A stretch of 64,000 nt of DNA from Natrarchaeobaculum sulfurireducens. GTDB taxonomy: Archaea; Halobacteriota; Halobacteria; Halobacteriales; Natrialbaceae. The stretch is taken from contig NZ_CP024047.1 in NCBI RefSeq assembly GCF_003430825.1, forward strand, positions 2,976,001-3,040,000, given 5' to 3'. The translations under genes and the position numbers were made by a program. Below are positions 1-8,266 of the stretch, in pieces. The notes under the pieces are model-generated. The model was given only the letters and a program-made list of their open reading frames with translations. It was not told the DNA's origin and searched no databases. How positions within the stretch are numbered: position 1 is the stretch's first letter; the number at the start of each line of letters is the position of its first letter.

Positions 1-385
1 TGACGGAGACGCCCGCCTCGAGTGCGTCACCCCAGGCGTCCATGCCGGGGAACGACGGGAGGAGCGAGGGATGGACGTTGAGCGTCGGCGGAGTCTCTTC
101 GAGGAACGTATCCGAGAGGATTCGCATGTAGCCGTCGAGACAGACGAGGTCGAACTCGTAGGCAGAAAGCGCCTCAAGGACGGCTTCCTCGTGTTCGCTA
201 CGGCTCATGTCCTCGGTGAGCGGGACGACCTCGGTGGGAATCCCGCGTTCGGCCGCAGCCTCGAGTACCGGTGCGTCGGGAGTGTTGGTCAGTACGACGG
301 CGAGTTCGGCTCCGCCTGGCGAGCGATCGGCGACGTTCAACAGGTTTCGCCCTCGGTTGCCGGCCATCCCGGCGATGCGCGTCAT
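1..385 (-). CDS. purN: Phosphoribosylglycinamide formyltransferase, partial (3' end outside window)
   Basis: This is the first 128 codons of a glycinamide ribonucleotide transformylase, the folate-dependent formylation step of purine synthesis. The start is the ATG at 385 and the reading frame stays open to base 1. The family signature NVHPSLLPSFPG is at residues 103-114, with the catalytic Asn103 and His105, and the hydrophobic strand DGYMRIL lies at 84-90. The glycine-rich phosphate loop near residue 10 reads GNRGRN instead of the bacterial GSGSN. The gene is divergent from purB and shares its upstream region. In some haloarchaea this domain is fused to PurH; the cut end leaves that open. 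Confidence 0.85.
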   Translation of the reverse strand, partial: MTRIAGMAGNRGRNLLNVADRSPGGAELAVVLTNTPDAPVLEAAAERGIPTEVVPLTEDMSRSEHEEAVLEALSAYEFDLVCLDGYMRILSDTFLEETPPTLNVHPSLLPSFPGMDAWGDALEAGVSV

Positions 386-437
386 AGACGTATGCCCGCC
401 CGCGAGGGCAAAAGTGATTGCGGTCTCGAAGCCACCG

Positions 438-509
438 ATATGCACGTACGTGGATTGATACGGCAGTATTTTCGCCACCACTACCCCGAATATGCACACA
501 CGTGGATTT
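438..509. promoter_or_regulatory. Paired direct repeats between purN and purB, candidate purine operators
   Basis: Two 20-bp boxes, 438-457 (ATATGCACGTACGTGGATTG) and 490-509 (ATATGCACACACGTGGATTT), match at 17 of 20 positions and start 52 bp apart. The first has a perfect palindromic core, CACGTACGTG. They are the only conspicuous repeats in the 177-bp gap between two divergent purine genes, so they may bind a regulator controlling both. The regulator is unknown; the role is inferred from position and repetition. Confidence 0.5.
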
Positions 510-562
510 GGATGTGGAGAGTTCCGATATCCCTTTCCCCCTGTACTGAAAAGGGATCGACG

Positions 563-1957
563 ATGACCGACACAGACACGCTCTATGCCGTCTCGCCGCT
601 CGACGGGCGCTACAGCGGCCGGACCGCACCGCTGTCGCCGTACGCGAGCGAGGCCGCGCTCATGCGTGCCCGCGTCCGCGTCGAAGTCGAATACCTCATC
701 GCGCTCGCCGACCTCGAGGCGACGCCACTCGAGGTCGACGACGACGAACGCGAGACGCTCCGGGGACTCTACCAGCACTTTGCCGAGGAGGACGCCCAGT
801 TGATCAAGAAACTCGAGACGCAGGGTCACGCCGGGTTCGAGGCGACCAACCACGACGTGAAAGCCGTCGAGTACTTCGTCCGGCACAACCTGCCAGCCGA
901 CAGCGACGCCTCCGCCTGGATTCACTTCGGGTTGACGAGCGAAGACGTGAACAACCTCGCCCACCGTCTGCTCGTCCGCGACGCGGTCGCCGAGGTCCTG
1001 TTACCCGAACTCCACGGCGTCGCCGAAACGCTCAGCGGAATGGCCTACGAGTTCCGTGACCTCCCCATGCTCGCACGCACCCACGGCCAACCTGCGACGC
1101 CGACGACGTTCGGCAAAGAGATGGCCGTCTACGCCGCCCGCCTGGGGACGGCAATGGGCCGGATTCGTCGAGCGAACGACGCCTTGCGCGGAAAACTCGG
1201 CGGGGCCTCGGGCACGTACGCCGCCCACCACGCTGCCTACCCGGACGTCGACTGGCAAGCAGTCGCCGAGGAGTTCGTCACGGCACTCGGCCTCGAGTTC
1301 GAACCGCTGACGACACAGGTCAACCCCTGTGACGACCTCGCGGCGGTGTTCGACGCGGTCCGTGGCGCGAACGACGTCGTACTCGACCTCGATCTGGACA
1401 TGTGGCTCTACGTCTCCGATCGCTACCTCGGCCAGGAAGCCGTCGCCGGCGAGACGGGGTCGTCGACGATGCCCCACAAGGTCAACCCGATCGACTTCGA
1501 GAACAGCGAGGGCAACCTCTCGAAGGCCAACTCGGATCTCACGTTCCTCGCTGACTACATCACCACCTCCCGGCTCCAGCGGGACCTCTCCGATTCGACG
1601 GTCAAACGCAACATCGGCGCTGCCTTCGCTCACTGCCTGATCGGCTACACGAAGACGGCCGCCGGACTCTCGAAAGTCGTCCCCAACGAACAGGTCATGC
1701 GCGACGATCTCGACGCTACGCCCGAGATTATCGGCGAGGCCGTCCAGACGATCCTGCGCCGTGAGGGTCAGGAAGACGCCTACGAACAGGTCAAAGCACT
1801 TACCCGCGGGAAGTCGGTCACGCTCGAGGACTTCCGTGACCTCTTCGACGACCTCGAGGTCGACGACCGCGTCCGCGAGGAACTCGCTCAACTGACACCA
1901 GCAGGGTACACCGGGGTCGCGGGCGACCTCGTCGACGACGTCGATCTCGAGCAGTAA
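563..1957 (+). CDS. purB: Adenylosuccinate lyase
   Basis: Cytoplasmic enzyme of the fumarase/aspartase superfamily that acts twice in AMP synthesis, cleaving SAICAR to AICAR and adenylosuccinate to AMP, each with release of fumarate. The protein is 464 residues, usual for the family. The signature loop GSSTMPHKVNP lies at about residues 298-308, and the N-terminal YAVSPLDGRY is typical. The ATG at 563 is chosen because homologous sequence begins there; the frame is open further upstream, but that stretch does not look like PurB. The gene is divergent from purN with paired repeats between them, which suggests joint purine control. Confidence 0.95.
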   Translation: MTDTDTLYAVSPLDGRYSGRTAPLSPYASEAALMRARVRVEVEYLIALADLEATPLEVDDDERETLRGLYQHFAEEDAQLIKKLETQGHAGFEATNHDVKAVEYFVRHNLPADSDASAWIHFGLTSEDVNNLAHRLLVRDAVAEVLLPELHGVAETLSGMAYEFRDLPMLARTHGQPATPTTFGKEMAVYAARLGTAMGRIRRANDALRGKLGGASGTYAAHHAAYPDVDWQAVAEEFVTALGLEFEPLTTQVNPCDDLAAVFDAVRGANDVVLDLDLDMWLYVSDRYLGQEAVAGETGSSTMPHKVNPIDFENSEGNLSKANSDLTFLADYITTSRLQRDLSDSTVKRNIGAAFAHCLIGYTKTAAGLSKVVPNEQVMRDDLDATPEIIGEAVQTILRREGQEDAYEQVKALTRGKSVTLEDFRDLFDDLEVDDRVREELAQLTPAGYTGVAGDLVDDVDLEQ

Positions 1958-2104
1958 CGCGCGGGGACTCGGAGCAGATTTTTGGGGAGCGATAGGGGTA
2001 GTTACCCGAGTCGACCACCTGGACAGGTGCACTCGAGCCCGTCGTGTGCAACTCGAACCACAGTGATAATTTATTACGGATTATGTGCTACGTCTGGCCG
2101 TACC

Positions 2105-3757
2105 ATGGAATATCATCACGGGGAACGGTTAGCACACGTCGGGTCGCTCCCGACGATGGCAGCGGATCGGTACGGTGAGAAGACGGCGTTCTCGTTCATG
2201 GGGAGCGAACAGTCCTACGCCGAGTTCGAGGCACAAGCCAACAAGGTCGCGAACGTACTGGTAAACCACGGTGTCCACCCGGGCGATCGCGTCGGGCTGT
2301 TCATCCCGAACACGACGCAGTTTCCGGCGGCACACTTCGGCGTTATCAAAGCCGGGGCGGTATCGACCCCGTTGAACCTCCGGATGGACCCGGAGACGCT
2401 CGCATACGTCATCCAGGACGCCGGCATCGACACGATGATTGCCTCGGCGTTTCTCGCGGACGAGGCCCAGGAACTCGCCGCCGCAGCCGGCGTCGAGACG
2501 CTGTTCCTGCCCGGCGTCGCCGACGAGGAACGCGGCGTCGTCAACTACTCACACGCGACGATGGACGCCAGCGACGAGTTCGAGTCGATCGAGCGCGACC
2601 TCGAGGACGTCTGCATCCAGCCGTATACGAGCGGTACCACGGGCCGACCGAAAGGCGTCCTGCTCAGCCACCGAAACGTGCTCTCGACGCTCGAGAGTTA
2701 CAGTCTCGGCGGGCTCGGGGTCGACGCCGATGACTCGATTTTGCTCGTGTTGCCGATGTTCCACATCTACGCGCTGAACGCTCTGCTCGGCTCGTACCTC
2801 TATCGCGGCGGAACGATGGTCCTCCAGCCCGAGCCCGATCCGGTGAACATGCTCAAAGCGATCGACGAACACACCCTCACGAAGTTCGCTGGCGTGCCGG
2901 CGATGTACACCATGATGTTTCGGGAGTATCGCGAAAATCCCGAGCAGTACGATCTCTCGTCGCTCGAGGACGTCACCTGTGCGGCCGCGCCGCTGGCCGA
3001 GGAAGTTCGCCGACAGATCGAGGAGGCCTGGAACGTCCCCGTCGTCGAGGGCTGGGGGATGACGGAGACTGCTCCCGCGGGGACTATCGAACCCGTCCAC
3101 GGCGTCCGCAAGGCCGCGGGCTGTATCGGCCCGCCGCTGCCAGGGATCGAACTCAAGATCGTCGATCCGGCGACCCGAGAGACGAAAGTCGGTCCCGACG
3201 ACCTCGAGCCGTTCCCGGACCCCGAGATCGACTTCGACGAAGAAGAAACCGTCACTGGCGAACTCGCGATCCGTGGACCGAACGTCTTCGAGGGCTATCA
3301 CAACCGACCGGAGAAAACCGACGAGGTGTTCGACGATGCAGGCTGGTTCTACACCGAAGACGTCGCTCGGGTCGACGAAGACGGCTACTTCTGGATGGTC
3401 GACCGCGCCGACGACATGATCCTCACCGGCGGCAACAACGTCTATCCGGCCGAAGTCGAAGACGCCCTCTACGAACACGAAGCCGTCGCCGAAGCCGCCG
3501 TCGTCGCCGCAGAACACGAGGTAAAAGGCGAAGCCCCCGTCGCGTTCGTCGTCCCCGAGGCGGACGCCGACGTAACCGAATCCGACATCCGCTCGTTCGC
3601 CCTCGAGCGCGTCGCCACCTACGCCCATCCACGACGGGTGTTCGTCGTCGACGAACTCCCGCGAAGCGCCACTCAGAAGGTCCAGCGGTACGTCCTGGAA
3701 GAAGAAGTCGAGAGGCGACTCGAGGAGCCGTTGCAGTCGAGCGACGAGAAGTTATAG
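2105..3757 (+). CDS. AMP-forming acyl-CoA synthetase (fatty-acid-CoA ligase family)
   Basis: A 550-residue ANL-superfamily enzyme that activates a carboxylic acid to its acyl-adenylate and then to acyl-CoA. The phosphate-binding motif YTSGTTGRPKG is at 174-184, GWGMTETAP at about 317-325, and the hinge region YTEDVARVDEDGYF follows before VDRADDMI. A C-terminal SATQKVQRY carries the conserved catalytic lysine. An AT-rich stretch about 30 bp before the ATG (near 2075) suggests a leaderless transcript. The substrate cannot be read from sequence; the long-chain fatty acid family is the best guess. It stands alone between purB and the accessory island. Confidence 0.88.
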   Translation: MEYHHGERLAHVGSLPTMAADRYGEKTAFSFMGSEQSYAEFEAQANKVANVLVNHGVHPGDRVGLFIPNTTQFPAAHFGVIKAGAVSTPLNLRMDPETLAYVIQDAGIDTMIASAFLADEAQELAAAAGVETLFLPGVADEERGVVNYSHATMDASDEFESIERDLEDVCIQPYTSGTTGRPKGVLLSHRNVLSTLESYSLGGLGVDADDSILLVLPMFHIYALNALLGSYLYRGGTMVLQPEPDPVNMLKAIDEHTLTKFAGVPAMYTMMFREYRENPEQYDLSSLEDVTCAAAPLAEEVRRQIEEAWNVPVVEGWGMTETAPAGTIEPVHGVRKAAGCIGPPLPGIELKIVDPATRETKVGPDDLEPFPDPEIDFDEEETVTGELAIRGPNVFEGYHNRPEKTDEVFDDAGWFYTEDVARVDEDGYFWMVDRADDMILTGGNNVYPAEVEDALYEHEAVAEAAVVAAEHEVKGEAPVAFVVPEADADVTESDIRSFALERVATYAHPRRVFVVDELPRSATQKVQRYVLEEEVERRLEEPLQSSDEKL

Positions 3758-4010
3758 GAGCCACTGACCGTCAGTGCGCACCCAATTGCACGAGGACTGT
3801 GTGATCGATGTGGGGAACCGTTTCAGTTGTTAGGGTCTGTTAAACCCCTCAGAACATAATAAGAGTTTACTGCTGCATACAGAGCATGAGTTCAGTACGA
3901 CGATCCAGTTTGTTTCACGCCGAAAGCGGCGAACCACCCGCTCACTACACGTGTATACTGAACGCCCTCACTGAATAACTAAGTACAGACTGATCAACCT
4001 CCCGAAAGCA
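3758..4010. other. Left border of the accessory island, no gene
   Basis: The gap after the acyl-CoA synthetase has no supported gene. Base composition becomes AT-richer from about 3780. It contains a truncated copy (A) of the island repeat at 3880-3966, followed by an AT-rich promoter region. Confidence 0.6.
3880..3966 (+). repeat. Island repeat, copy A (right part only)
   Basis: This matches the right part of copy B (4660-4746) at roughly four of five bases, including the shared blocks TTTGTTTCA, CCGAAAGC and CGCTCACTACACGTG. The left half, with the highly conserved core found in the other copies, is missing. It has the same orientation as the other copies. Confidence 0.7.
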
Positions 4011-4018
4011 TTTATTAA
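4011..4018 (+). promoter_or_regulatory. TATA box of the first island lipoprotein gene
   Basis: TTTATTAA lies 20-27 bp before the ATG at 4038, the spacing expected for a leaderless haloarchaeal transcript. Confidence 0.55.
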
Positions 4019-4037
4019 GTGGCTATAGCTCCTAGGT

Positions 4038-4514
4038 ATGAAACGAAGATCATTCCTTTATTTGATTGGAGCAACATCGCCCGGTCTCGCTGGCTGTCTC
4101 GGCGACGATTCTGAGGAAAACGGCGACGGCGAGTCTAGCGATAGTGGCGATTCAAAGGAAGACGGCAACAACGAGTCCGACAACAGCGACAACGACGATG
4201 TATCGTTGGGTTCCTTCGAGCATGTGTCTAGACCAAAATTAGAGAACTGCGAAAAAACATACCTTGAGGATTACGTGGTCGAGGAGGGAAATGCAGGGAC
4301 CATATCATTTGAAATCACTTCTGTCGAGGAACACGATAGTGGGACAGCGAAGGTAGGGATTGAATCGGAGATAGAAGTTTCTGGTCACGGTGATGATGTA
4401 GTCTGGCACGAATATCACGATACTCGGGCGTACTACTACGTAACTGAGTCAGACACTTATCGAACGGAGAACTCAACCGAAAAACCAGAGAACGGTGTGC
4501 AAATTGACTGTTGA
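4038..4514 (+). CDS. Small secreted lipoprotein of unknown function
   Basis: The 158-residue product begins MKRRSFLYLIGATSPGLAGC: a twin-arginine signal (KRRSF) and a lipobox with Cys20 as the predicted lipid anchor, so it should be exported by Tat and tethered to the outer face of the membrane. Residues 22-55 are an Asp/Glu/Ser/Asn-rich low-complexity linker. The rest is a small folded part ending in Cys. I recognise no family. It has its own TATA box and sits between island repeat copies A and B. Base composition is lower in GC than the core genes, which suggests accessory DNA. Confidence 0.75.
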   Translation: MKRRSFLYLIGATSPGLAGCLGDDSEENGDGESSDSGDSKEDGNNESDNSDNDDVSLGSFEHVSRPKLENCEKTYLEDYVVEEGNAGTISFEITSVEEHDSGTAKVGIESEIEVSGHGDDVVWHEYHDTRAYYYVTESDTYRTENSTEKPENGVQIDC

Positions 4515-4582
4515 TTAGTGCTACCGGAACCTGGTTTACTAGTACTGACCGATCACTCTCGTTGCAGATCGGGCCAGATTTC

Positions 4583-4746
4583 GTGCCACATTCGCGCTGT
4601 GAGTTCAGCAGGTACTGAACGAGCTACCCGGCCTCTGTCAGAAGCGACGTGACCGACTCAGGGCATTAGTGCAGCACGATGACTCCGTTTGTTTCATACC
4701 GAAAGCAGTGAACCGCCCCGCTCACTACACGTGCGTATTGACTGCT
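4583..4746 (+). repeat. Island repeat, copy B (most complete)
   Basis: This is the longest copy, about 164 bp. The core at 4587-4610 is identical over 24 bp to cores in copies C, D and E; it contains TTCGCGCTGTGAGTTCAGCA. The middle has GTGACCGACTCAGGGCAT, and the right end (TTTGTTTCAT ... CGCTCACTACACGTG) matches copy A. It lies between the stop of the first lipoprotein gene and the next gene. No single frame stays open across the different copies, so it is probably not coding. Confidence 0.8.
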
Positions 4747-4812
4747 AGCGGTTCTGGCAATTCTGATCTCCCGTTTGAAAGAGTTTTAACACTTCGATCA
4801 TTTTGTTTGGAT

Positions 4813-5208
4813 ATGCTGCCTGCCCTCCACTCACGTAGCATTTCTCAGGTATGGCAGGTCGCAATATCCGGTATGCTGGTCGCACTACCTGTCAGTGTTA
4901 TTCTCGGCTGGGTGCTGGGATTCGAAACGGACGGATTGATTACAGTAATCGGTGCAGTCATTGCAGGAGGGATCGCAGTTACTCGGTCGGTTAACCCGAG
5001 CGCCGCTGGACTCCGCACCGGGCTTCTCGGTGCTAGTCTCGGAATTTTGTTCTCCCTTCCCGACGTACTGATGATTGGTACGGAGTCAGCAGGCGCTATA
5101 CCTGTGTTTATTTACACTAGTGGATTCGCGCTGGTCGTCATGTCCATGTTGGGGTGGGTCTTTGGTCGTCTTGGCGGGTGGGTAACGAATACGTTGAGTA
5201 CACGCTGA
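4813..5208 (+). CDS. Small multi-pass membrane protein (DUF5518-like)
   Basis: The product from the ATG at 4813 has 131 residues. It shows about four hydrophobic segments (residues about 12-32, 37-55, 65-85 and 95-120) rich in Gly, Ala, Val and Leu. The pattern, with Gly-rich paired helices and an RTGLLGAS-type turn, resembles the haloarchaeal DUF5518 membrane family, whose function is unknown; this match is from memory. An upstream in-frame ATG at 4669 lies inside repeat B and is rejected. A TATA-like GTTTTAA occurs about 30 bp before 4813. It sits between repeat copies B and C. Confidence 0.65.
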   Translation: MLPALHSRSISQVWQVAISGMLVALPVSVILGWVLGFETDGLITVIGAVIAGGIAVTRSVNPSAAGLRTGLLGASLGILFSLPDVLMIGTESAGAIPVFIYTSGFALVVMSMLGWVFGRLGGWVTNTLSTR

Positions 5209-5253
5209 CCCGTACTTAGCGAACACTCATCCTCGCAGATCGACGCTGAGTCT

Positions 5254-5340
5254 GTGCCACATTCGCGCTGTGAGTTCAGCACGGATTGTTCGAATTGCTT
5301 GGTTTCTGCCAGTAGTGGCCTGACCGACTCAGAGGGTGGA
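5254..5340 (+). repeat. Island repeat, copy C (left part)
   Basis: The core at 5258-5281 is identical to copies B, D and E. Similarity continues through TGACCGACTCAG and then stops near 5340, before the 3' end of the next gene at 5431. The right half seen in copies A and B is absent. Confidence 0.75.
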
Positions 5341-5430
5341 TCCAACTTCATCAACAGAGGACGGGTCGACACCAGTGGAGATGATGTGCCAGTCGGTGCG
5401 GAGAGGGTGTCCGGGATCCCTCCGGTTGAG

Positions 5431-6588
5431 TTAGCCTTCCGGATACCCCCACCATCCGCCGGTCCCGGCGATGCAGATGCCAACGGGCTTCGAATAAGAC
5501 ATATTGTCAAGGTCGTTATCGGAGTTCAGTTCCACCTCGTCGGCGTGATCGTCTTCCTCGCGGAAGGAGAGGTACCACTCCTCCTGTTCGGGGTCGACGC
5601 TGATCGACTCCTCTAGCGTTTCGCCGTCGTCTTTCTCCAGCGAGAGATCGTACTCGCCGAACGTCTCGACGAGATCGAACGACTCGAACTTCTCCGAGTC
5701 CACGTAGTCAACCGGGCCGTTGACTTCCTCGTCTTCTGGCGGCTCGAGAACGAACTCCTCGTCGAGAATCGTCGTCTCCTCGTCGGCGACCACGACGGAG
5801 ACCTCGAACGGGTCGTCACGACCGTTGATCACGTGGAGTCTCGCGGGCGAGGAGTGGCCGTCCTCGACCTTCTCGAACTCGAGTGTCGACGCGTCGCCGT
5901 CGCGCTCCACGGTGGTCTCGTAGTACTCGTCGTTCTTCCAGAGCGTCGCGTCTTCGGAAACGGCCTTCGGGTACAGCAGCGTTTTGTCGGTTTCGTACGT
6001 CCCCTCCTCGAGTGCCAGATCGACCTCCCATCGGACGGGATCGGGAAGGCGGTGGTACGGCGCGTAGTCGGTGACACACACCACTGGGTTCATCCACTCG
6101 TCGACGACCGACTCGGGCGGGTCGTCGGCTCCGCGCACCTCGACCAATCCGATTATCCCGGTGAATTCGTTCCAATCGTGGGCGAGGTCGTAGTGGATGT
6201 CGAACCGAAGGCCGTCGTTCCGTTGTCTGATAGCGTCGACGGTCACGTCGCGCACTGTACCGGGGAAGCCTCCTCTGGAGGCGACCACGTAAGCATCGTC
6301 GAAGTCGACCGGTTCGACGAACGCGGCTACGTCCTCGTGGCCCCCGAGTTGGTCGTCTACCACGTCCATGTCGTCGATGATGATGGCCTCGCCGCCATCG
6401 GTGTTCGGCGCGTCATCATCATCGTCGTACTCGAGGTAATCGTAGACTGCGGTCACTCCATCCGGTACGTGTTCCACGTCCTGCAGGGAGCGTCCATCGT
6501 CATCGGTTCGTTGTACGGTGTCCGCACATCCTGCGAGGGCGGCGGTCGTGGTGGTGCCGAGAGAGGCGAGGATGGCTCGTCGCTTCAT
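5431..6588 (-). CDS. Secreted lipoprotein of unknown function
   Basis: A 385-residue protein starting MKRRAILASLGTTTTAALAGC: Tat signal and lipobox with Cys21, so a predicted lipid-anchored extracellular protein. It is very acidic. The mature part is predicted to be rich in beta strands, with Asp runs near residues 50-65 and 170 and a Trp/Gly-rich C-terminal tail (GGWWGYPEG). I do not recognise a domain. GC content is closer to the core genome than that of its neighbours, so it may have joined the island separately. It is opposite in strand to the first two island genes and lies between repeat copies C and D. Confidence 0.75.
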   Translation of the reverse strand: MKRRAILASLGTTTTAALAGCADTVQRTDDDGRSLQDVEHVPDGVTAVYDYLEYDDDDDAPNTDGGEAIIIDDMDVVDDQLGGHEDVAAFVEPVDFDDAYVVASRGGFPGTVRDVTVDAIRQRNDGLRFDIHYDLAHDWNEFTGIIGLVEVRGADDPPESVVDEWMNPVVCVTDYAPYHRLPDPVRWEVDLALEEGTYETDKTLLYPKAVSEDATLWKNDEYYETTVERDGDASTLEFEKVEDGHSSPARLHVINGRDDPFEVSVVVADEETTILDEEFVLEPPEDEEVNGPVDYVDSEKFESFDLVETFGEYDLSLEKDDGETLEESISVDPEQEEWYLSFREEDDHADEVELNSDNDLDNMSYSKPVGICIAGTGGWWGYPEG

Positions 6589-6943
6589 ACCTTGGAGAAC
6601 CTACACGCCCGGTAAGTGTTTTGGGGTCGTTCAGTTGTAGAATCAGTAGAGGAATTTCGGTTCGAATCAACCATAGGCGGCTCGGTGATGGTTACCACTT
6701 CGTATGTCACATTCGCGCTGTGAGTTCAGCACGCCTCGCTCAATCTATTCAGTAGCTGGCAGAAAGTGCGTGCAACATCCAGAGCATGGATGCAGACAGT
6801 GAGACCCTTTGTTTCGCGTTCAATTCCCTGAACCGGCCGATCAGTACACTTGCATAATCGGCGCTGGTGGGTTCTCAAGACTAAGTACTGTTCAGATACC
6901 CATATTCGGGCAGATAGTGGAGCTGATCAATGCCGTCTGGTTA
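6589..6943. other. 355-bp gap holding repeat copy D
   Basis: Between two minus-strand lipoprotein genes. The left part contains the promoter of the 5431-6588 gene; the remainder is repeat copy D and a tail containing CTAAGTACTG, a block also seen near copies A and E. No gene is supported. Confidence 0.6.
6704..6866 (+). repeat. Island repeat, copy D (full length, diverged)
   Basis: The core at 6708-6731 is identical to copies B, C and E. The middle and right parts are recognisable but diverged (CAGAGCATGGATGCAGACAG, CCTTTGTTTCG, CTGAACCGGCC). Same orientation and about the same length as copy B. Confidence 0.7.
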
Positions 6944-7672
6944 TCACATTGGACGGACCTCGCCATCATCAGTCCATTCACAATATAGCGGGCTCGAGTG
7001 TTCCTGACCTTCTCGGAAAAGGGACTGTTCATCGAACGAGATATCTGAGTGATGGCTTGATTCGTTCACTCTCCACGACATATCATCCTCCAATTCTAAC
7101 TCCTCGATTTTGACCTCGGCGTAATAGCTTCCAAAGCGGTACTGATCGTCGTCACCAAGTGGGACGGCTTCGCTTGCCTCGATCTCCACGGATTCATCAA
7201 CGAGAACATCGCCATCAAGTTCGATCCGCACATTTGCCGTCACGTCCTTATCCGCGTAGTTTTGTAACGTTAGTGGTTGGGTTTGGGGACGTATTTCCTC
7301 CATTAGCAGGCGCATCTCATCGCCATCGTGTTCAGTGATACCACTGTAATAGGTTGGCCCGTCGATGAAGACCGCTGTAAAGATGTTGACTACTTCGGAA
7401 AGGAGTAGCCTGTCATCGATTTCATACTCGCCGTCTTCGATCGCACGTCGTGCCTCTTCTTCAGCGGGATCTGGCAAGGCAGAAATATGTACGAACCTGG
7501 CGTCACAACGCTCGTATTCTATATCGTCACTGTTTTCATCCGCACTTTCATCATCATCGGCACTGCTATTATCCTCACTCTGTTCGCCGTTCACATTATC
7601 AGAACCACTTAAACAGCCTGCAGTGAGGACTGTCGTAATAGAGGCTGCAGCGAGTAAGTCACGTCGTTTCAC
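6944..7672 (-). CDS. Secreted lipoprotein of unknown function
   Basis: A 242-residue protein with a Tat signal (MKRRDLL) and a lipobox TAGC with Cys20. An acidic, Ser-rich linker (about residues 24-52) is followed by a mature domain ending in a Cys-containing tail. No family recognised. The start is GTG at 7672, chosen because the signal peptide begins there and a TATA box (7693-7701) lies 21-29 bp upstream, again a leaderless arrangement. It lies between repeat copies D and E. Codon use is AT-richer than in the flanking core genes. Confidence 0.75.
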   Translation of the reverse strand: MKRRDLLAAASITTVLTAGCLSGSDNVNGEQSEDNSSADDDESADENSDDIEYERCDARFVHISALPDPAEEEARRAIEDGEYEIDDRLLLSEVVNIFTAVFIDGPTYYSGITEHDGDEMRLLMEEIRPQTQPLTLQNYADKDVTANVRIELDGDVLVDESVEIEASEAVPLGDDDQYRFGSYYAEVKIEELELEDDMSWRVNESSHHSDISFDEQSLFREGQEHSSPLYCEWTDDGEVRPM

Positions 7673-7692
7673 ACCCAGAATATCTAATCAGG

Positions 7693-7701
7693 TAATAAAT
7701 A
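7693..7701 (-). promoter_or_regulatory. TATA box of the 6944-7672 lipoprotein gene
   Basis: On the minus strand it reads TATTTATTA, 21-29 bp before the GTG start at 7672, fitting a leaderless haloarchaeal promoter. Confidence 0.55.
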
Positions 7702-7817
7702 CTTTCTGCTTATCAAAAACAGCAGTTGGAGAAACCCATCTGAGATGTGGACCGAACTAAGTGCTGTTTTCCACCTGTTCCGACCGATCACCAACTTCGC
7801 TAACCAAGTCAGTACTC

Positions 7818-7930
7818 GTGCCACATTCGCGCTGTGAGTTCAGCACGGATTCTTCGAACTACTCAGCTTTTGTCAGGAGTTGCGTGACCGACTTAGGGGA
7901 TGGGTGCAGCACACAGACACCGTTCGTTTC
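7818..7930 (+). repeat. Island repeat, copy E
   Basis: The core at 7822-7845 is identical to copies B, C and D. Similarity continues through TGCGTGACCGACTTAGGG and ACACCGTTCGTTTCT and stops at the 3' end of the next minus-strand gene, whose stop codon begins at 7930. The last third of the repeat is missing, as if the gene were joined at that point. Confidence 0.75.
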
Positions 7931-8124
7931 TACCTCTTCTGGTTATGTAAAACGAGGATATGAAGAGCTACAACAGCTGCCCCAGTCGTAACTACGGATA
8001 ACTCTGAGGTTGGATTGTCAATGTGCTTCTGGCCTAATTCGGTGAGTCCAAGCATCCAAGTAGTAAGTACCAAACCAAAAGCCGAGTACCCAAACAGTAT
8101 TAGTGCTCTGTATCGGTCGATCAT
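7930..8124 (-). CDS. Small two-helix membrane protein, unknown
   Basis: A 64-residue product with two hydrophobic segments, about residues 8-26 and 44-60, separated by a short polar loop. It begins MIDRYRALILFGY and ends in HNQKR. A TATA-like AAATTATTT is about 30 bp upstream on the minus strand (8151-8159), supporting expression. No family recognised. The stop codon abuts repeat copy E. It is AT-rich like the rest of the island. Confidence 0.55.
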   Translation of the reverse strand: MIDRYRALILFGYSAFGLVLTTWMLGLTELGQKHIDNPTSELSVVTTGAAVVALHILVLHNQKR

Positions 8125-8266
8125 ATCTTCTGTTCATAGCTATCGGACTAAATAATTTCTGACAGAAGAACATATCCTATAGCTAAGTTTTCACTTGCGT
8201 TGATTGATTTCTTCCCTTCACATATCACTCTCCGTTTTGTGCCGCATTTGCACTTTATGTTCACCT
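8125..8266. other. Gap with degenerate repeat copy F
   Basis: No gene. It holds the promoter of the small membrane protein and, at 8239-8265, a degenerate copy F of the repeat core (GTGCCGCATTTGCAC ... GTTCA). Similarity stops exactly where the left inverted repeat of the insertion sequence starts, so the element may have inserted into or beside a repeat. Confidence 0.45.

Noticed and set aside
71-562. Long upstream extension of the purB reading frame
   Set aside because: The extension is antisense to purN, covers the promoter region and does not look like PurB; the family-typical start is at 563.
5254-5616. Frames reading PHSRCEFSTD in the repeats as a protein family
   Set aside because: The shared peptides come from the repeated DNA itself. 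Frames are broken in other copies (B has in-frame stops) and run antisense into real genes.
3880-8266. CRISPR array
   Set aside because: Units are separated by 0.4-1.5 kb of genes, not by short spacers, and there are no cas genes.
3880-8266. Classical integron
   Set aside because: No IntI-type tyrosine recombinase in the window and no attC-like terminal sites recognised, so only the looser term array is used.
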